A stretch of DNA of 64,000 nucleotides, from positions 4,901,810-4,965,809 of the forward strand of contig JASKMD010000015.1 in NCBI GenBank assembly GCA_030144725.1, read 5' to 3'. Under the pieces are notes generated by a model, which saw nothing but the letters and a program-made list of their open reading frames with translations, did no database searches and had not been told where the DNA came from. Made by a program: the position numbers and the translations under genes. This DNA is from Haematococcus lacustris. Its lineage: Eukaryota; Chlorophyta; Chlorophyceae; Chlamydomonadales; Haematococcaceae. Each line of letters opens with the position of its first letter. The stretch's first letter is position 1. Shown here in pieces: positions 1 to 12,014 of the stretch.

Positions 1-105
1 TTGCCTGCCTGCCAGATACCCCCACTGCCCGCCTGCTTGCCTGCCCGCCCAGTTGTCCCATTGCCTGCCTGCTTGTCTGACCGCTGCCGCGTGGCCCCCC
101 TGCAG

Positions 106-1799
106 ACATGGTGCTGACCAAGGGCTACCCCCTGGAGCAGCACACCACACTCACGGCTGACGGCTACCTGCTCACCAACTTCCGCATTCCCAGCGGACGC
201 ACCTCCGCCGCCCTGCCAGGCCACGGTGCTGCCCGCCAGCCAGTCCTGCTGATCCATGGCTTGTCCCTGTCGAGCACCTGCTGGGTCATGAACGCGCCCA
301 ACGTTTCTCTCGCCTTCATCCTGGCAGATGCAGGTGTGTGTGGCTGGGTCGTGCATGCACGGCTGGGCTGCATGGAGTATGAGTGGTGCATGACATGCAA
401 GGGCGGCTAGGTGGCAGTCCATATGCACAAGGTGCTCGTGAGCTTAGCCACATGGCCACCATTGACACCGCCATTAATGTGCATGCCACCGTCAGCGAAA
501 ATGGCCCCATGTGCTGATACAGCTTAGGAGCCAGTGACAGGCCAGCTTCGCATGTTGCATGGTGCTGCACGCACCAGTACTTGTGTGAGCATGGAAACGC
601 ACGCACCCAAGCTGCAGCCAGGAGGGCCAGCACTGCTGACACTTCCCAAGCAGCCAACCTGCAGCAGACTGGCCTGGGCGGGTGAGGGATGGAGTGGTAG
701 TAGTAGTTGTTACACAAAGGAGGCAGGGCTTGGGTGGATACAAGCCAACCCCCAAAGGTAAAAGACTGAGGAAAGGACTGTGCTAGAGGTAAGAGGGTGA
801 GAGGTGTAAAAACCTAGGGACGAAAAAAAAATTAGAGCTAAAGGAGAAGGGGGAGGGGGAGGGGAAGGGAAGGAAGGGGAGGGGGAAGGAGGCAGGGGTG
901 CTGGGGCAGGTCTGGCTGGTGCGAGGACCGCTGCCTTGGGACATAGTGTAACGTGTGGCCTTCACAGGCTATGATGTGTGGCTGTACAACTCCCGAGGCA
1001 ACACCTTCAGCCGCACCCACGCGCTGTACCGCATCCACAGCCCCCTGTTCTGGCGCTTTTCATTTGACGAGATGGCGACGTCGGACCTGCCCGCCACCAT
1101 TGCGTACATCCGGCAGGTCACCAGTGCCGCCAAGGTGATGCTCTGCTCCCTTAGCCTCTCATAGCTTTACAGAAGTGGTACAGATGTCAAAGCCTGACTT
1201 GGGCATCCTCCATGCAGCGCAGCCAGCTGCTTAGCTGCTGTATTGGCTGTGGAGGGAAGAGGCAGCACTGGGATGGGCAGGGCTGGGTGAGGAGCAGGGT
1301 GATGGAGGGGAAAGGAGGGGGAGGGAGAGGTGGGGGTGGGGCTGTTCCATCAGCCGGAGAACTCGCCATTCCTGCCAAGGCTGGCAGTCCCTGTGAGCCA
1401 GGCAAGGAATGGGGATCCTTGCCTAAACGGGCCAAGCTCCAAGTAGCCAGAATAGGCAAGGCATGAGGCCGTGTTGCCTCCGACTACCGAGTGAGGGTGG
1501 GTGGGTAATTGCCTGTAAGAAAGACTATCACACCTGGAGCTGCCCTGCTGCGTGTGCAGGTGCACCTGGTCGGCCACTCGCAGGGCGCCTCCTTGCCGCT
1601 GGCCATGCTGGCAGACCAGCCCGACCTCAGCAAGGTCACGGGGCTCAGCGTGTCCCTAGCCCCAGTCGTGTACGCCAAGTACATCACCAGCAACGCAATG
1701 CTCGCATTCTGCAAGCTGGGCAACGTGGGTGCGGCGCCGTTGCCAGTGCCGCTCCTGCTACGCGGCCGATGCCACGGTACCTCCTCTCATCCTCATCAC

Positions 1800-1881
<82 letters not shown>

Positions 1882-1895
1882 GCATCCGCCGCTGC

Positions 1896-1936
<41 letters not shown>

Positions 1937-4214
1937 CCCTCCATCAAGTGCTCCGAGCCTTAGTGTGCCGACCGTAGTCGCAGCAGGTACTTGAAACACA
2001 ATGGCGGGAGACGGTCACTCCTTCGGTGTCACAATTTGCCGCACGCAGAGCTCGAGAATTTACCGAAACCTAGGTCCGCAGGAGGCAGCTTACATGGCGG
2101 ACTACACGCAGCGCGCCGTCACCGCGGGCGTCTGCCAAAGGCCGCTGCCGTCCCGCCTGTGCGAGGTGAGCGGGGTGCGGGCGGGTGTGACAAGAGTGTG
2201 ACGTAGCAGACATGGACAACAGGCCGAGGCATGCAGGCATGCAGGCGCGCAGGCATGACTTGCGGGCAGACACGGTTGGCATAGGAGTGAGCACTTGCGA
2301 GGGCGTGGTGGTGTTGTACACGCCTTGCCTGCCCATAGCAATCAACAGTGAGCGCTAGGCAGGGTCAACAGGTTTGCTGCTGCTCCACTGCCCCATTGCC
2401 CCGCTCTGTGTGTCGCACCCTGAGCTGTGCCGGCGCTTGTGACTGTGCCCTGCAGGGCATCATGTCAGCCATGGGCGGTGGCTCCAGCTACATCACCGCT
2501 GAGCAGAACAAGTGAGTGATGTGCACAGGGCTGGGGTGGTTTCACAAGTGCCTTGGGTGTACTCAGCTTGTGTCTGACAGTGGTGATGATGGTGGGTTTA
2601 CACCATTATGAGCGCCAGGCTGGTATGGCAGCTTGGCCTTGCCCAGGAGCAACTCGGGCATGCAGGGCTAAGGCAGCTGCAGTGAGCAGGCATGGGGCGT
2701 ACAGCTGACTGGCAGCTAGCGGTCAGCAGGAGCGACCGTGGGCCCTTTCTGCATTGAGTAGGATAAGGGTGGGGCGTGGGAGGGACTGAAGGATGCAGGC
2801 AGACATGTAGCTGACACCCAATGCAGCAGCATCTCCAGCAGCAGCAGCAGCATCAGCATCTCCGCAGCAGCGCAGCAGCAGCAGCGCAGCAGTAGCGGCA
2901 ACAGTTGAAAGGATGAGAATGAGGAGGAGGATGTTGATGAGGAGGAGGAGGATCAGGATGAGGAGTTGGTCATCGTCTTTTAACCTAACCCATCATTCTG
3001 CAGCAGCACGGCAGGGCCAGCCCTGCAGCTGGAAGGCCCTACTCCCTTAGCCCACCCTGGCTTGTGGACTTGCAATCCAGCCCGCTGCCAGCCCATGTGT
3101 GCAGGCGCTACTGGCAGGGCTGGCCCTCCCCCTCCAGCTTCTTCAACGCGTTGCACTGGAGCCAGGTGAGGCTGGACCCGCCAACAATTGGGCAGGGGCA
3201 GGGCGGGCACAGGTGGCCATGGCGGCACGGCAGGGGCGGGGGCGAGGCGGGGGCAGGGCAGGGGCAGGGGCGGGGGCTGGGCAGGGACGGGGGCAGGAGC
3301 ACCCAAGCAGCCAAGCGTGTCAGGGCGGCAGGGCGCAGAGCCTCTCAACTCCCTCCTCCCTGGACATCTTCTTCCCCCTCCCCTCCCCTCCCCCCACCCT
3401 GCACCCTCCCTGCATCTTGCTGCTGGACGCTCAGATCGCGACAGAGCCCAGCCCTCGGTTCAGGAAGTTTGATTACGGGCCGGAGTACAACCTGTCACGC
3501 ATTGCCAGCCCCGTGTACCTGCTGTGGGGGGGCCAGGACCAGCTGGCTGCGCCCAGAGACTGCGCCCTCACCATGGCTCGCCTGTCCGCCGTGGGCGCTC
3601 TGGCAGGCAGCTATGAAGTGCAGAGCTACCAGCACATGTGAGGAGCCATGCCAGGGTTTATGCAAGCATGCCGTCATGCATGCATGCCATGCACAAATCA
3701 CACCATCGTTGCCGGGTTGCGCCGCTGCACAGCAGAAAGCATTGTTGGGTGCTGAAGCCTGTACACTGGCATGTGTCCTGCCTGTCCAGTGTGATGTTGG
3801 AGTAGGGGTATCTTGCTTGGGGTTGCAGAGGGGTTGCTGCTGTACCTGCCGCAGGGACTTCATCTGGGACCTGGGCGTGGCCACGCGCGCTTATGGCAAG
3901 GTCTTGGAGGCGCTCAGGAGGTGAGGGGGAGGGGGAGGGGGAGGGGGAGGGGGAGGGGGAGGGGGAGGGGGAGGGGGAGGGGGAGGGGGAGGGGGAGGGG
4001 GAGGGGGAGGGGGAGGGGGAGGGGGAGGGGGAGGGGGAGGGGGAGGGGGAGGGGGAGGGGGAGGGGGAGGGGGAGGGGGAGGGGGAGGGGGAGGGGGAGG
4101 GGGAGGGGGAGGGGGAGGGGGAGGGGGAGGGGGAGGGGGGAGGGGGAGGGGGAGGAGGGCCGAGTCTGGCTGGCCTGGCCATCCGCTCCTTATGCCTGCA
4201 GGTACACTGTCTAA
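106..4214 (+). CDS. acid lipase (gastric/lysosomal type), nine exons, 5' partial
   Basis: Alpha/beta-hydrolase of the acid lipase family, which hydrolyses triacylglycerol or steryl esters. Exons fitted by GT-AG and phase: 106-333, 968-1134, 1560-1724, 2082-2165, 2456-2511, 3105-3165, 3435-3637, 3855-3920, 4202-4214. The first visible exon starts after an acceptor (TGCAG at 101-105), so an upstream exon carrying the start and any signal peptide is missing. Family marks: GYP..EH-like lead (exon 1), oxyanion [17 protein letters not shown] across exons 1-2, nucleophile GHSQG (exon 3), LHWSQ (exon 6), acid residue in WGGQDQLA (exon 7), catalytic His in QHMDFIW across exons 7-8. All three catalytic residues are present. 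Phases match at every junction; the join at exons 3-4 is the least certain. The stop TAA lies only four codons into the last exon. Lysosomal, vacuolar or secreted location is inferred from the family. Confidence 0.88.
1800..1918 (+). repeat. (CTG)n tract in lipase intron 3
   Basis: About 26 uninterrupted CTG units, a short ATCCGC break, then more CTG followed by GAT units. The tract lies between the donor after 1724 and the acceptor before 2082, so it is intronic. Long open frames here (poly-Leu, poly-Ala, poly-Cys, poly-Ser) are artefacts of the trinucleotide. Confidence 0.95.
3921..4201 (+). repeat. GGGGGA hexamer array filling the last lipase intron
   Basis: The intron starts GTGAGGGGGA and runs as near-perfect GGGGGA units to about 4154, some 37 copies. 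A short unique stretch ending CCTGCAG follows. The donor itself is the start of the array. The G runs would favour G-quadruplexes in the transcript and non-template strand. The Gly-Arg, Gly-Glu, Ser-Pro and poly-Pro frames here are shadows. Confidence 0.95.
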
Positions 4215-5602
4215 CGTCCATCTCCGCACCCGACCTTACCCGGCCTTATCCGGCCTGGTGATGCCTGGTCCAACCTAGCTTGGCCTGGCCCGACTGAGTT
4301 CACAGAGCGAACGACTAGCAGAGGATTCATGGGCATTCATGGGGCATCTTCAACGGGGCTTTTGATCTATCCTTGTTGTGGTGGGATCTACACTTATCCT
4401 CCTGCTCTCTCAGCCGTGCCCTGGCATAGAGGGTTCATAGAGGGTCCTGGCTAAGCCACCCTGATGCAGCCACCTTTACAGAGACATTCCAACCTGCCAC
4501 CTGGCCTGGCTGACGGGTTCTTCACTGCATGCCAAGGCTTGCAGCATCAGTGAGGGAGGATTGTTCGCCAGCAGCAAACCGACCCAGCCCCGCGCGCGGT
4601 GGTCGCAGCAGTGGTTGGCATGGCGTTGCTAGGGGTGGGGCTGCAGCGGCAGCCGTGACAGGGGAGGGCACTGCAGCCCACACCTTGCCCGCATGCTGAC
4701 CCGTCCTTGCCTGCACTTCACGGGCATAGTGCTGGGCACGGCAGGAGGGCTGGTCACCTAGGTGCTACGAGCTGGGGTGTGGACTGCCAGCATCACCTTG
4801 AGGGATGTCAAGATGGCTTTCCACTTCAGGAGTGGTATACCTGCACATGGAAACAGAGGCAGTAGGTGCACTGCCGCAGGCACCTGCACCACCAGTCATT
4901 GCTCCACCTGGTCAGCGAGCACAACAGTGGAGCCACGCATTCTGAGACACAACAGAGACTGTTGCACCACCTCCCAGTTCTCTTTCTGCTCCGCCTGCTC
5001 CTCTCCCCCGTCAGTGATTCATACCCGACTGATGTAGTGCTTAGATGGCATACCAGTGTTTGCGAGCTACCTCGCCCAGCGTGGTTTGCTTCTTTGCCCA
5101 CTTGGAGCTGCGGCCCAAGAAATCTCTACGCTTGCTTGGCTTGGGCTGAGTGGCTTCACAGCCTGCTGATTGTAAGATGCGGCCTTGGCCTCGGCTTCCG
5201 ACTGTACACTAGCGGCCATGAACGGAGCTAGGTGCCGCGCGTTCAGGGCAACGGTGGAGCTCAAGATTCAGGTCTACATCTCGAGTCCGAGGAGGAGCAT
5301 CAGGTGGCAAACACCGACCGCTGGTTGACCACTAGCACCGGCACCGGCACGGGCACCGATGCCGGCACCGGCTAACACCAGCCACTATTGGGTTGGTACA
5401 ACTATTGGGTTGGTACAACTACATGGACTATTGGGTTGGTACAACTACATGGCTTGATAATGGCATGCAAATACATAGAATGGTCGCTGCTCCCCCCCAA
5501 CCCTACTGGCCCACCGCCCAACAGCCCAGCACTGGCCTTGGACTCTGGCCCCGCCATCAGCTGCCCCTGCAGCTCCCCAACCTGGCCGCCCTGCATGCTG
5601 TG
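4215..5602. other. intergenic region with small simple repeats
   Basis: No convincing exon was found. It holds a short GGCACC-type repeat (about 5336-5375) and three copies of a unit containing TTGGGTTGGTACAACTA (about 5388-5455). The lipase 3' UTR should lie in the first few hundred bases; no clear TGTAA poly(A) signal was seen there. Confidence 0.5.
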
Positions 5603-6196
5603 GGTCACCCCGGCCATTGGCCATGCCAATCCGTGACAGGCCTGCCGCTCGCACCACGCCCTAGTGGAGGGTAGCGAAGGCTATCGCGGTAACTCACGCG
5701 CGCTAAAACTCGCGTTTTGCACTGAAGCCTTGTCCCAGTACACCGCCCGCCATCCCCGCGGACTGTGAACATGCTCGCTCGCTGCAGCCTGGGGCTCAAC
5801 AAGGTGCGACCGTACGTGGGTCGCAGGTCGAAGCGCAAGATTCCCTGGGTTGGGTCGGGACCCCTCATGGCCCGGCCCTTCCTGACACCTGGCCCGGGCC
5901 TATCTGACACTTGAGCCGGGACCTGCCTAACCCTTCCTCCAAGCAAGCAGAGCATCTCACTGAGGTGTCAGCAGCACCGTGCGTGGACTTTAGTTCGCTA
6001 CCGTGCACTCTGCTGAAGCCTAGACCCCATCATTTCGGGGCTTCGTTCAAGTCCTTGAACTTTTCGGCCAGTGGTCCTTTCCATGTCCTTCAACCTTTCA
6101 CTGATAGCTGGGCGGGTCTATATTCCGGGATGCGGTCCAAGACATGCTCCATCACCTTGTGTGGTACATACAATGACAACATGTGACAGAGGGTGA

Positions 6197-6353
6197 ATGT
6201 GGCATGGGGCGAGCTCATCACAGGGGGCGATTGGCGGCGTCCTCGGGGGTATCCCCGACGATGTGGACGTTGTGCTGTCGCTGAGCGCCGTCATCGCTGC
6301 TTATTCCGTACTGTGCGCGAAATTCAAGCCGAAATTTGCGATGGGCCATCCTG
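6197..6353 (+). pseudogene. X gene, exon interrupted by the LTR element (5' part)
   Basis: An open frame starting MWHGASSS runs to AMGHP, where the LTR element interrupts it; it resumes after the second TCCTG at 12187. In copy B the same exon is uninterrupted and ends at a GTAAGT donor. The frame encodes a moderately hydrophobic, unrecognised segment. An upstream frame (5911-6186, also in copy B) may be another exon but has no clear splice support. Confidence 0.45.
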
Positions 6354-6525
6354 TGTTACGTGACCATGTAAGGCTAAGCTAATGCCGGTTGAGAGATCTG
6401 GATCTCCCCTGTGAGAAGTGTGATGTGGTGAGGTGATCTGAGGCCGGGTTCGATTCCCGGGCAGACTTCCTGACAACGCCCAGTCTGTCACGGAGAACTC
6501 AGTCACCGCCACTCATCACGCAACA
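6354..6525 (+). repeat. 5' LTR with tRNA T-arm-like hairpin
   Basis: 172 bp. It contains CCGGG-TTCGATT-CCCGG, a perfect 5-bp stem with a 7-nt loop. This includes GGTTCGATTCC (6447-6457), an exact match to the Pol III B-box consensus. The sequence immediately downstream, GTTGGTTTCCGACC, is where a primer-binding site should lie; the tRNA was not identified. Confidence 0.88.
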
Positions 6526-6841
6526 GTTGGTTTCCGACCGATGTTGTCCGACTGGATCATTTGCCACGTACCTGCCTGAGGATGAGCGGCAGAGGACGTT
6601 CTGGTTGGCGTGTAAGACGCGCTTGAGTCGGAGCTGGCTGTAGTGCGCCAGTTGTGGAGTTGTCGCGAAGCGACGGCTGTGTGTGGGCTCTGAGCTGAGC
6701 GAAGAGGCTAGAGAGCCTGGAAACCAGTGGCTAATGAGCCTTTGTGCGGTACAACCAGTCGGCGGAGGTTTATTCTGCGAGAGTGGCGATGGAGGTGACA
6801 GTAGTCGCCGAGAGGCCGGTGATGGCTCAGTGCGAAGAAGA

Positions 6842-8643
6842 TGCCTGACTCAGGAGCGTGCAAGCCGAAATGCCGAGGTGCAAGCCGAAGTGTTGCAACT
6901 GTTGTTTAGGCGGACTTGGCCTGGGAGAAGCTCTTGATCTTGTGCCTATGCTTGAGGCCAACTCTAGGTGTAAGAGAACGGCTATGGGGCTATGGATGCA
7001 CCACCGGATGTTGCGGAGGTACAGCCTGGAAGGCTGCAGCTACCTTTTCTGTTTAAGGGACGGCTAGGTAACAAGCCGTGCAGAGCCATGCTTGACACAG
7101 GTGCCAGTTGCACCATAATCAGCAAGGAGTGGCTGGAAAGACATGAAGGCAATGTTAACCCTGCTGCACTGCAAAGGAAGATCATGATGGAACCCCTGAG
7201 AGTGCTGACCGCAATTAATCAGCCTGTGGTGATTACTGAACGGCGTTGTGGCCTGCTGGAGGTGCAAAAAAGCAAGACAAATTGCAATGCAGTGGTCATG
7301 CCAGGAATGCTCAACGGTGTCGACCTGATCCTAGGAGTCGATTGGATGCACGAGCACGATGCAGTGCTTAAGGTGAAGCACGGGGTGTGCACGCTGTTTG
7401 AGGCACTGGGAGAGTCGGGGAAGCCTGTAAACTTGTTCGCACTGCAACCAAAGCATCTGCCTGGGTTTGCGGCTGTTGCTGCTATGAAGGAGCAGTGGGA
7501 AAGCGCAGCCGAATTTAAGCTGCTCAGTCCGGGCCAGGCCGTGCGACAACTGCGGAAAGGCTGCAGTAGCTGGCTGATGCTAGTGAAACCTGGCGATGCT
7601 GGCGACCAGGAGGGCTGGCACCAGGGCAGCTTGGCAGCTGTAGTGGCTGGATGCAGTGAGCAGAACACTAAGGCTGAGCTGGACCCCGAGCTGGTGCCAC
7701 AAGCTGTGCTAGATGGGTTGCTATCTGAGTATGCTGATGTGTTTGGGGACATGCCACCGGGGTTGCCCGCTAACAGGCCAGTGGGGCACACAATCAGGAC
7801 ACCACCCGGGGCTGAAGCTCCCTACAAACGTATGTACAAGCTAAGCCCTAGAGAGGAGGCTGAGGTGAAAAAGCAGGTGGCTGAGCTGCTGGCCAAAGGG
7901 TTGATTGAGCCAAGCAGCAGCCCATACGGGGCACCAATCCTGTTTGTGCAAAAGAAAGATGGGAGCCTGAGAATGTGTATTGATTACCGTGCTCTCAACA
8001 AGTTGACAGTAAGGGACAGGTACCCCCTGCCCAGGATTGATGACCTATTTGACAAGCTGGCTGGCAAAAGGGTGTTTAGCTCCTAGACCTGCAGTCTGGG
8101 TACCACCAGATCAGGATTACAGAGGAGGATGTGCCTAAGACTGCCTTCCTGACGCCAATGGGCCAGTTCCAGTTCAAGGTGCTCTGTTTTGGGCTGACCA
8201 ACGCCCCTGCTACGTTCCAACGGATGATGAATAACGTATTCAAGCCTTTGATCAATGAGTGTGTGTTGGTGTACATTGATGACATTCTGGTGATGAGCAA
8301 CACCCCTGAGGAGCATGTGCAGCACCTGAGGCAAGTCCTGCAGCTCATGCGAGGAAACAAGTTCTACGCCAAACTGGCAAAGTGCGAGTTCAACAAGACG
8401 CAGCTGGCGTTCCTGGGCCACATCGTGGGCAGCAAAGGCATTGCTGTCGACCCTGCGAAAGTGCAAGTCGTGAAAGAATGGCCGACGCCGCGCAACCTAA
8501 AAGACCTGCAGGCTTTCCTGGGGCTGGCAAACTACTTCAGGCGGTTCATATCAAACTTCAGCTCTCTGGCTGCGCCGTTGACGAACTTGACCAGCAAGCA
8601 AGTGGCTGCTGCGTATAACTGGGAACACTTTGGGGGGGCTGAG
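6842..8643 (+). pseudogene. Ty3/gypsy protease-RT fragment, left arm of inverted repeat
   Basis: From 6992 the frame encodes a retropepsin-like aspartic protease ([10 protein letters not shown]), a linker and then RT with [18 protein letters not shown] one-base loss at about 8086 (relative to the right arm) shifts the frame. RT resumes at 8131 with FQFKVLCFGLTNAPATFQR and the catalytic YIDD. The frame then runs into unrelated sequence just after HFGGAE, so RNase H and integrase are absent. It is the mirror partner of 9754-11819, with visible amino-acid divergence, so the arms are not freshly copied. Confidence 0.88.
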
Positions 8644-8774
8644 CGTCATGATCATAGTCATGGCGTCTTCAGAGTCAGCATTTTGTGGTGATGATGAGCT
8701 TGTTAGCGCCACCTCATTGGCCAGAGCGGGATTATGGCTGATAGGGTCAGCCACATTAGTCGCACCGGGTATGT
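8644..8774. other. unassigned spacer between left gypsy arm and palindrome array
   Basis: About 130 bp matching neither gypsy arm nor the palindrome unit. No gene is seen. Confidence 0.4.
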
Positions 8775-9755
8775 GTTAGAAACCACTTCTCCTAGCCACT
8801 GTGCATCTTGGCGCCAAGATACACAGTGGCTAGGAGAAGTGGTTTCTAACAATAACGGATCCCATCGTCGCGGGTTCAAGTCCCGGCAGGGGCACTTCCT
8901 CCAACGATCCAGCTGATGATGAGGGCCAGTACTAAGTTCACCGAGAGGGCCTGCCGGGTTGTCCCGCCTCATGCACATGGTGAACCTCTGGGTAACGAGG
9001 AGGGACCGCGCCCCTGGGATCCGTTATTGTTAGAAACCACTTCTCCTAGCCACTGTGTATCTTGGCGCCAAGATACACAGTGGCTAGGAGAAGTGGTTTC
9101 TAACAATAACGGATCCCATCGTCGCGGGTTCAAGTCCCGGCAGGGGCACTTCCTCCAACGATCCAGCTGATGATGAGGGCCAGTACTAAGTTCACCGAGA
9201 GGGCCTGCCGGGTTGTCCCGCCTCATGCACATGGTGAACCTCTGGGTAACGAGGAGGGACCGCGCCCCTGGGATCCGTTATTGTTAGAAACCACTTCTCC
9301 TAGCCACTGTGTATCTTGGCGCCAAGATACACAGTGGCTAGGAGAAGTGGTTTCTAACAATAACGGATCCCAGGGGCGCGGTCCCTGCCGGGACTTGAAC
9401 CCGCGACGATGGGATCCGTTATTGTTAGAAACCACTTCTCCTAGCCACTGTGTATCTTGGCGCCAAGATACACAGTGGCTAGGAGAAGTGGTTTCTAACA
9501 ATAACGGATCCCAGGGGCGCGGTCCCTCCTCGTTACCCAGAGGTTCACCATGTGCATGAGGCGGGACAACCCGGCAGGCCCTCTCGGTGAACTTAGTACT
9601 GGCCCTCATCATCAGCTGGATCGTTGGAGGAAGTGCCCCTGCCGGGACTTGAACCCGCGACGATGGGATCCGTTATTGTTAGAAACCACTTCTCCTAGCC
9701 ACTGTGTATCTTGGCGCCAAGATACACAGTGGCTAGGAGAAGTGGTTTCTAACAG
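8775..9755. repeat. array of five nested perfect palindromes with tRNA-like spacers
   Basis: Five copies of a roughly 74-bp palindrome (arms TTAGAAACCACTTCTCC...; centre GGCGCC) are centred near 8812, 9066, 9320, 9461 and 9715. Spacings are 254, 254, 141 and 254 bp. Spacers are in + orientation left of about 9390 and in - orientation right of it, so the array is itself a larger palindrome. Each full spacer carries GGTTCAAGTCC, an exact B-box match followed by CCGGCAGGGGCA, resembling the 3' half of a tRNA. The first palindrome has one mismatch (GCATC for GTATC). Overlapping frames on both strands here are products of the palindromes. Confidence 0.9.
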
Positions 9756-11819
9756 TATGTACTTGATCTCATACTTGTAGCGTGATAGCTCTTCCATCCA
9801 TCTGACCTGCCGCCTCGACAAGTTGGGCTGTGTTTGCAGGTAGATGAGGGGATTGTGATCAGTCAGGATTGTAACATCAACCGCTCCATCCAAATAACAC
9901 CTCCACTCTCTGACTGCTCTGATGATACCCAGCAGCTCTTGCTCTCCAGTGGCATAGCGCGTCTCAGCTGGGGACATCTTTTTACTTGTGTAAGCAATTG
10001 GTCTGCCATCTTGCATCAGCACCCCTCCGGTGCCTACCAGCGACGCATCGGTGCACACTACAAAAGGCTTGCTGAAGTCAGGCAGAGCCAGCACAGGAGC
10101 AGAGCAGAGCGCCTCTTTCAGCCCATTAAAAGCTTCCAGCTCAGCTCCCCCAAAGTGCCCCCAATCATACGCAGCAGCCATTTGCTGGTCAAGTTCGTCA
10201 ACGGCGCAGCTAGAGAGCTGAAATACGATATTAACCGCCTGAAGTAGTTTGCCAGCCCCAAGAAAGCCTGCAGGTCTTTTAAGTTGCGCGGCGTCGGCCA
10301 TTCTTTCACGACTTGCACTTTCGCAGGGACGACAGCAATGCCTTTGCTGCCCACGATGTGGCCCAGGGGTATTGCTCATCACCAGAATGTCATCAATGTA
10401 CACCAACACACACTCATTGATCAAAGGCTTGAATACGTTATTCATCATCCGTTGGAACGTAGCAGGGGCGTTGGTCAGCCCGAAACAGAGCACCTTGAAC
10501 TGGAACTGGCCCATTGGCGTCAAGAAGGCAGTCTTGGGCACATCCTCCTCTGTAATCCTGATCTGGTGGTACCCAGACTGCAGGTCTAGGGAGCTAAACA
10601 CCCTCTTGCCAGCCAGCTTGTCAAATAGGTCATCAATCCTGGGAAGGGGGTACCTGTCCCTCACTGTTAACTTGTTGAGAGCACGGTAATCAATACACAT
10701 TCTCAGGCTCCCATCTTTCTTTTGCACAAACAGGATTGGTGCCCCGTATGGGCTGCTGCTTGGCTCAATCAACCCTTTGGCCAGCAGCTCAGCCACCTGC
10801 TTCTTCACCTCAGCCTCCTCTCTAGGGCTGAGCTTGTACATACGTTTGTAGGGAGCTTCAGCCCCGGGTGGTGTCCTGATTGTGTGCCCCACTGGCCTGT
10901 TAGGAGGCAACCCCGGTGGCATGTCCCCAAACACATCAGCATACTCAGATAGCAACCCATCTAGCACTGCTTGTGGCACTAGCCAGGAGTCCTGCTCAGC
11001 CTTCGTGCTCTGCTCACGTGCTCTGCTCTGGTGCCAGCCCTCCTGGTCGCCAGCATCGCCAGGTTCCACTAGCATCAGCCAGCTACTGCAGCCTTTCCGC
11101 AGTTGTCGCACGGCCTGGCCCGGACTGAGCAGCTTAAATTCGGCTGCGCTTTCCCACTGCTCCTCAATAGCAGCAACAGCCGCAAACCCAGGCAGGTGCT
11201 TTGGTTGCAGTGCGAACAGGTTTACAGGCTTCCCCGACTCTTCGAGTGCCTCAAACAGCGTGCACACCCCGTGCTTCACCTTAAGCACTGCATCGTGCTC
11301 GTGCATCCAATCGACACCTAGGATCAGGTCGACACCATTGAGCATTCCTGGCATGACCACTGCATTGCAATTCGTCTTGCTTTTTTGCACCTCCAGCAGG
11401 CCACAACGCCGTTCAGTAATCACCACAGGCTGATTAATTGCGGTCAGCACTCTCAGGTGTTCCATCCTGATCTTCCTTTGTAGTGCAGCAGGGTTAGCAT
11501 TGCCTTCATTTCTTTCCAACCACTCCTTGCTGGTTATGGTGCAACTGGCACCTGTGTCAAGCATGACTCTGCACGGCTTGTTACCTAGCCGTCCCTCAAA
11601 CAGAAAAGGTAGCTGCAGCCTTCCAGGCTGTACCTCTGCAGCATTCGGTGGTGCATCCATAGCCCCATAGCCGTTCTCTTACACCTAGAGTTGGCCTCAA
11701 GCATAGGCACAAGATCAAGAGCTTCTCCCAGGCCAAGTCCGCCTAAACAACAGTTGCAACACTTCGGCTTGCACCTCGGCATTTCGGCTTGCACGCTCCT
11801 GAGTCAGGCACGCTCCTGA
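9754..11819 (-). pseudogene. Ty3/gypsy protease-RT-RNase H, right arm of inverted repeat
   Basis: The long frame (11660-9612 on -) has the retropepsin motif [13 protein letters not shown] with FGLTNAPATFQRMM and YIDD, then RNase H with CTDASLVGTGGVL, YTSKKMSPAE and TDHNPLIYL. It ends at KYEIKYI where the palindrome array begins. A deletion just after YIDDILVMSNT removes part of RT and shifts the frame; the lost segment is present in the left arm. Integrase is missing. It is the longer of the two arms and the only one with RNase H. Confidence 0.9.
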
Positions 11820-12014
11820 GTCAGCTGAGGAGGCGGCTGATGGCGAGGCTGAAGCTAGGGATGATGTTGAGGCTGAGGCCCAGGCCTGATGGTAGTGGCA
11901 TGGTTGGAACTCAGACACCTAGCGCTAGTGTGGGCGCGAGTGATGGCACAATGTGCTTGAGCGGGGCAACACCACAGTGGTCAGCTGAGGACAGCTGAGC
12001 CAGGTGGGGGGGAA
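11820..12014. other. non-coding 3' part of the LTR element with polypurine tract
   Basis: Sequence between the right gypsy arm and the 3' LTR. It starts with a partial repeat of CGCTCCTGAGTCAG and ends with the purine-rich tract before 12015. No gene. Confidence 0.6.

Noticed and set aside
108..410. Taking ATG at 108 as the lipase start
   Set aside because: It follows directly on a TGCAG acceptor, and family members have a signal peptide and further residues before this point, so an upstream exon is more likely.
3658..4261. Ser-Pro, poly-Pro, Gly-Arg and Gly-Glu frames
   Set aside because: All come from the GGGGGA array in the lipase intron.
9100..9150. tRNA gene in the palindrome spacer
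   Set aside because: Only a T-arm and 3' acceptor-like part are present; no matching 5' acceptor or clear anticodon stem was found.
8775..9755. CRISPR-like array
   Set aside because: Units are 74-bp palindromes with repeated, not unique, spacers that invert; the DNA is eukaryotic.
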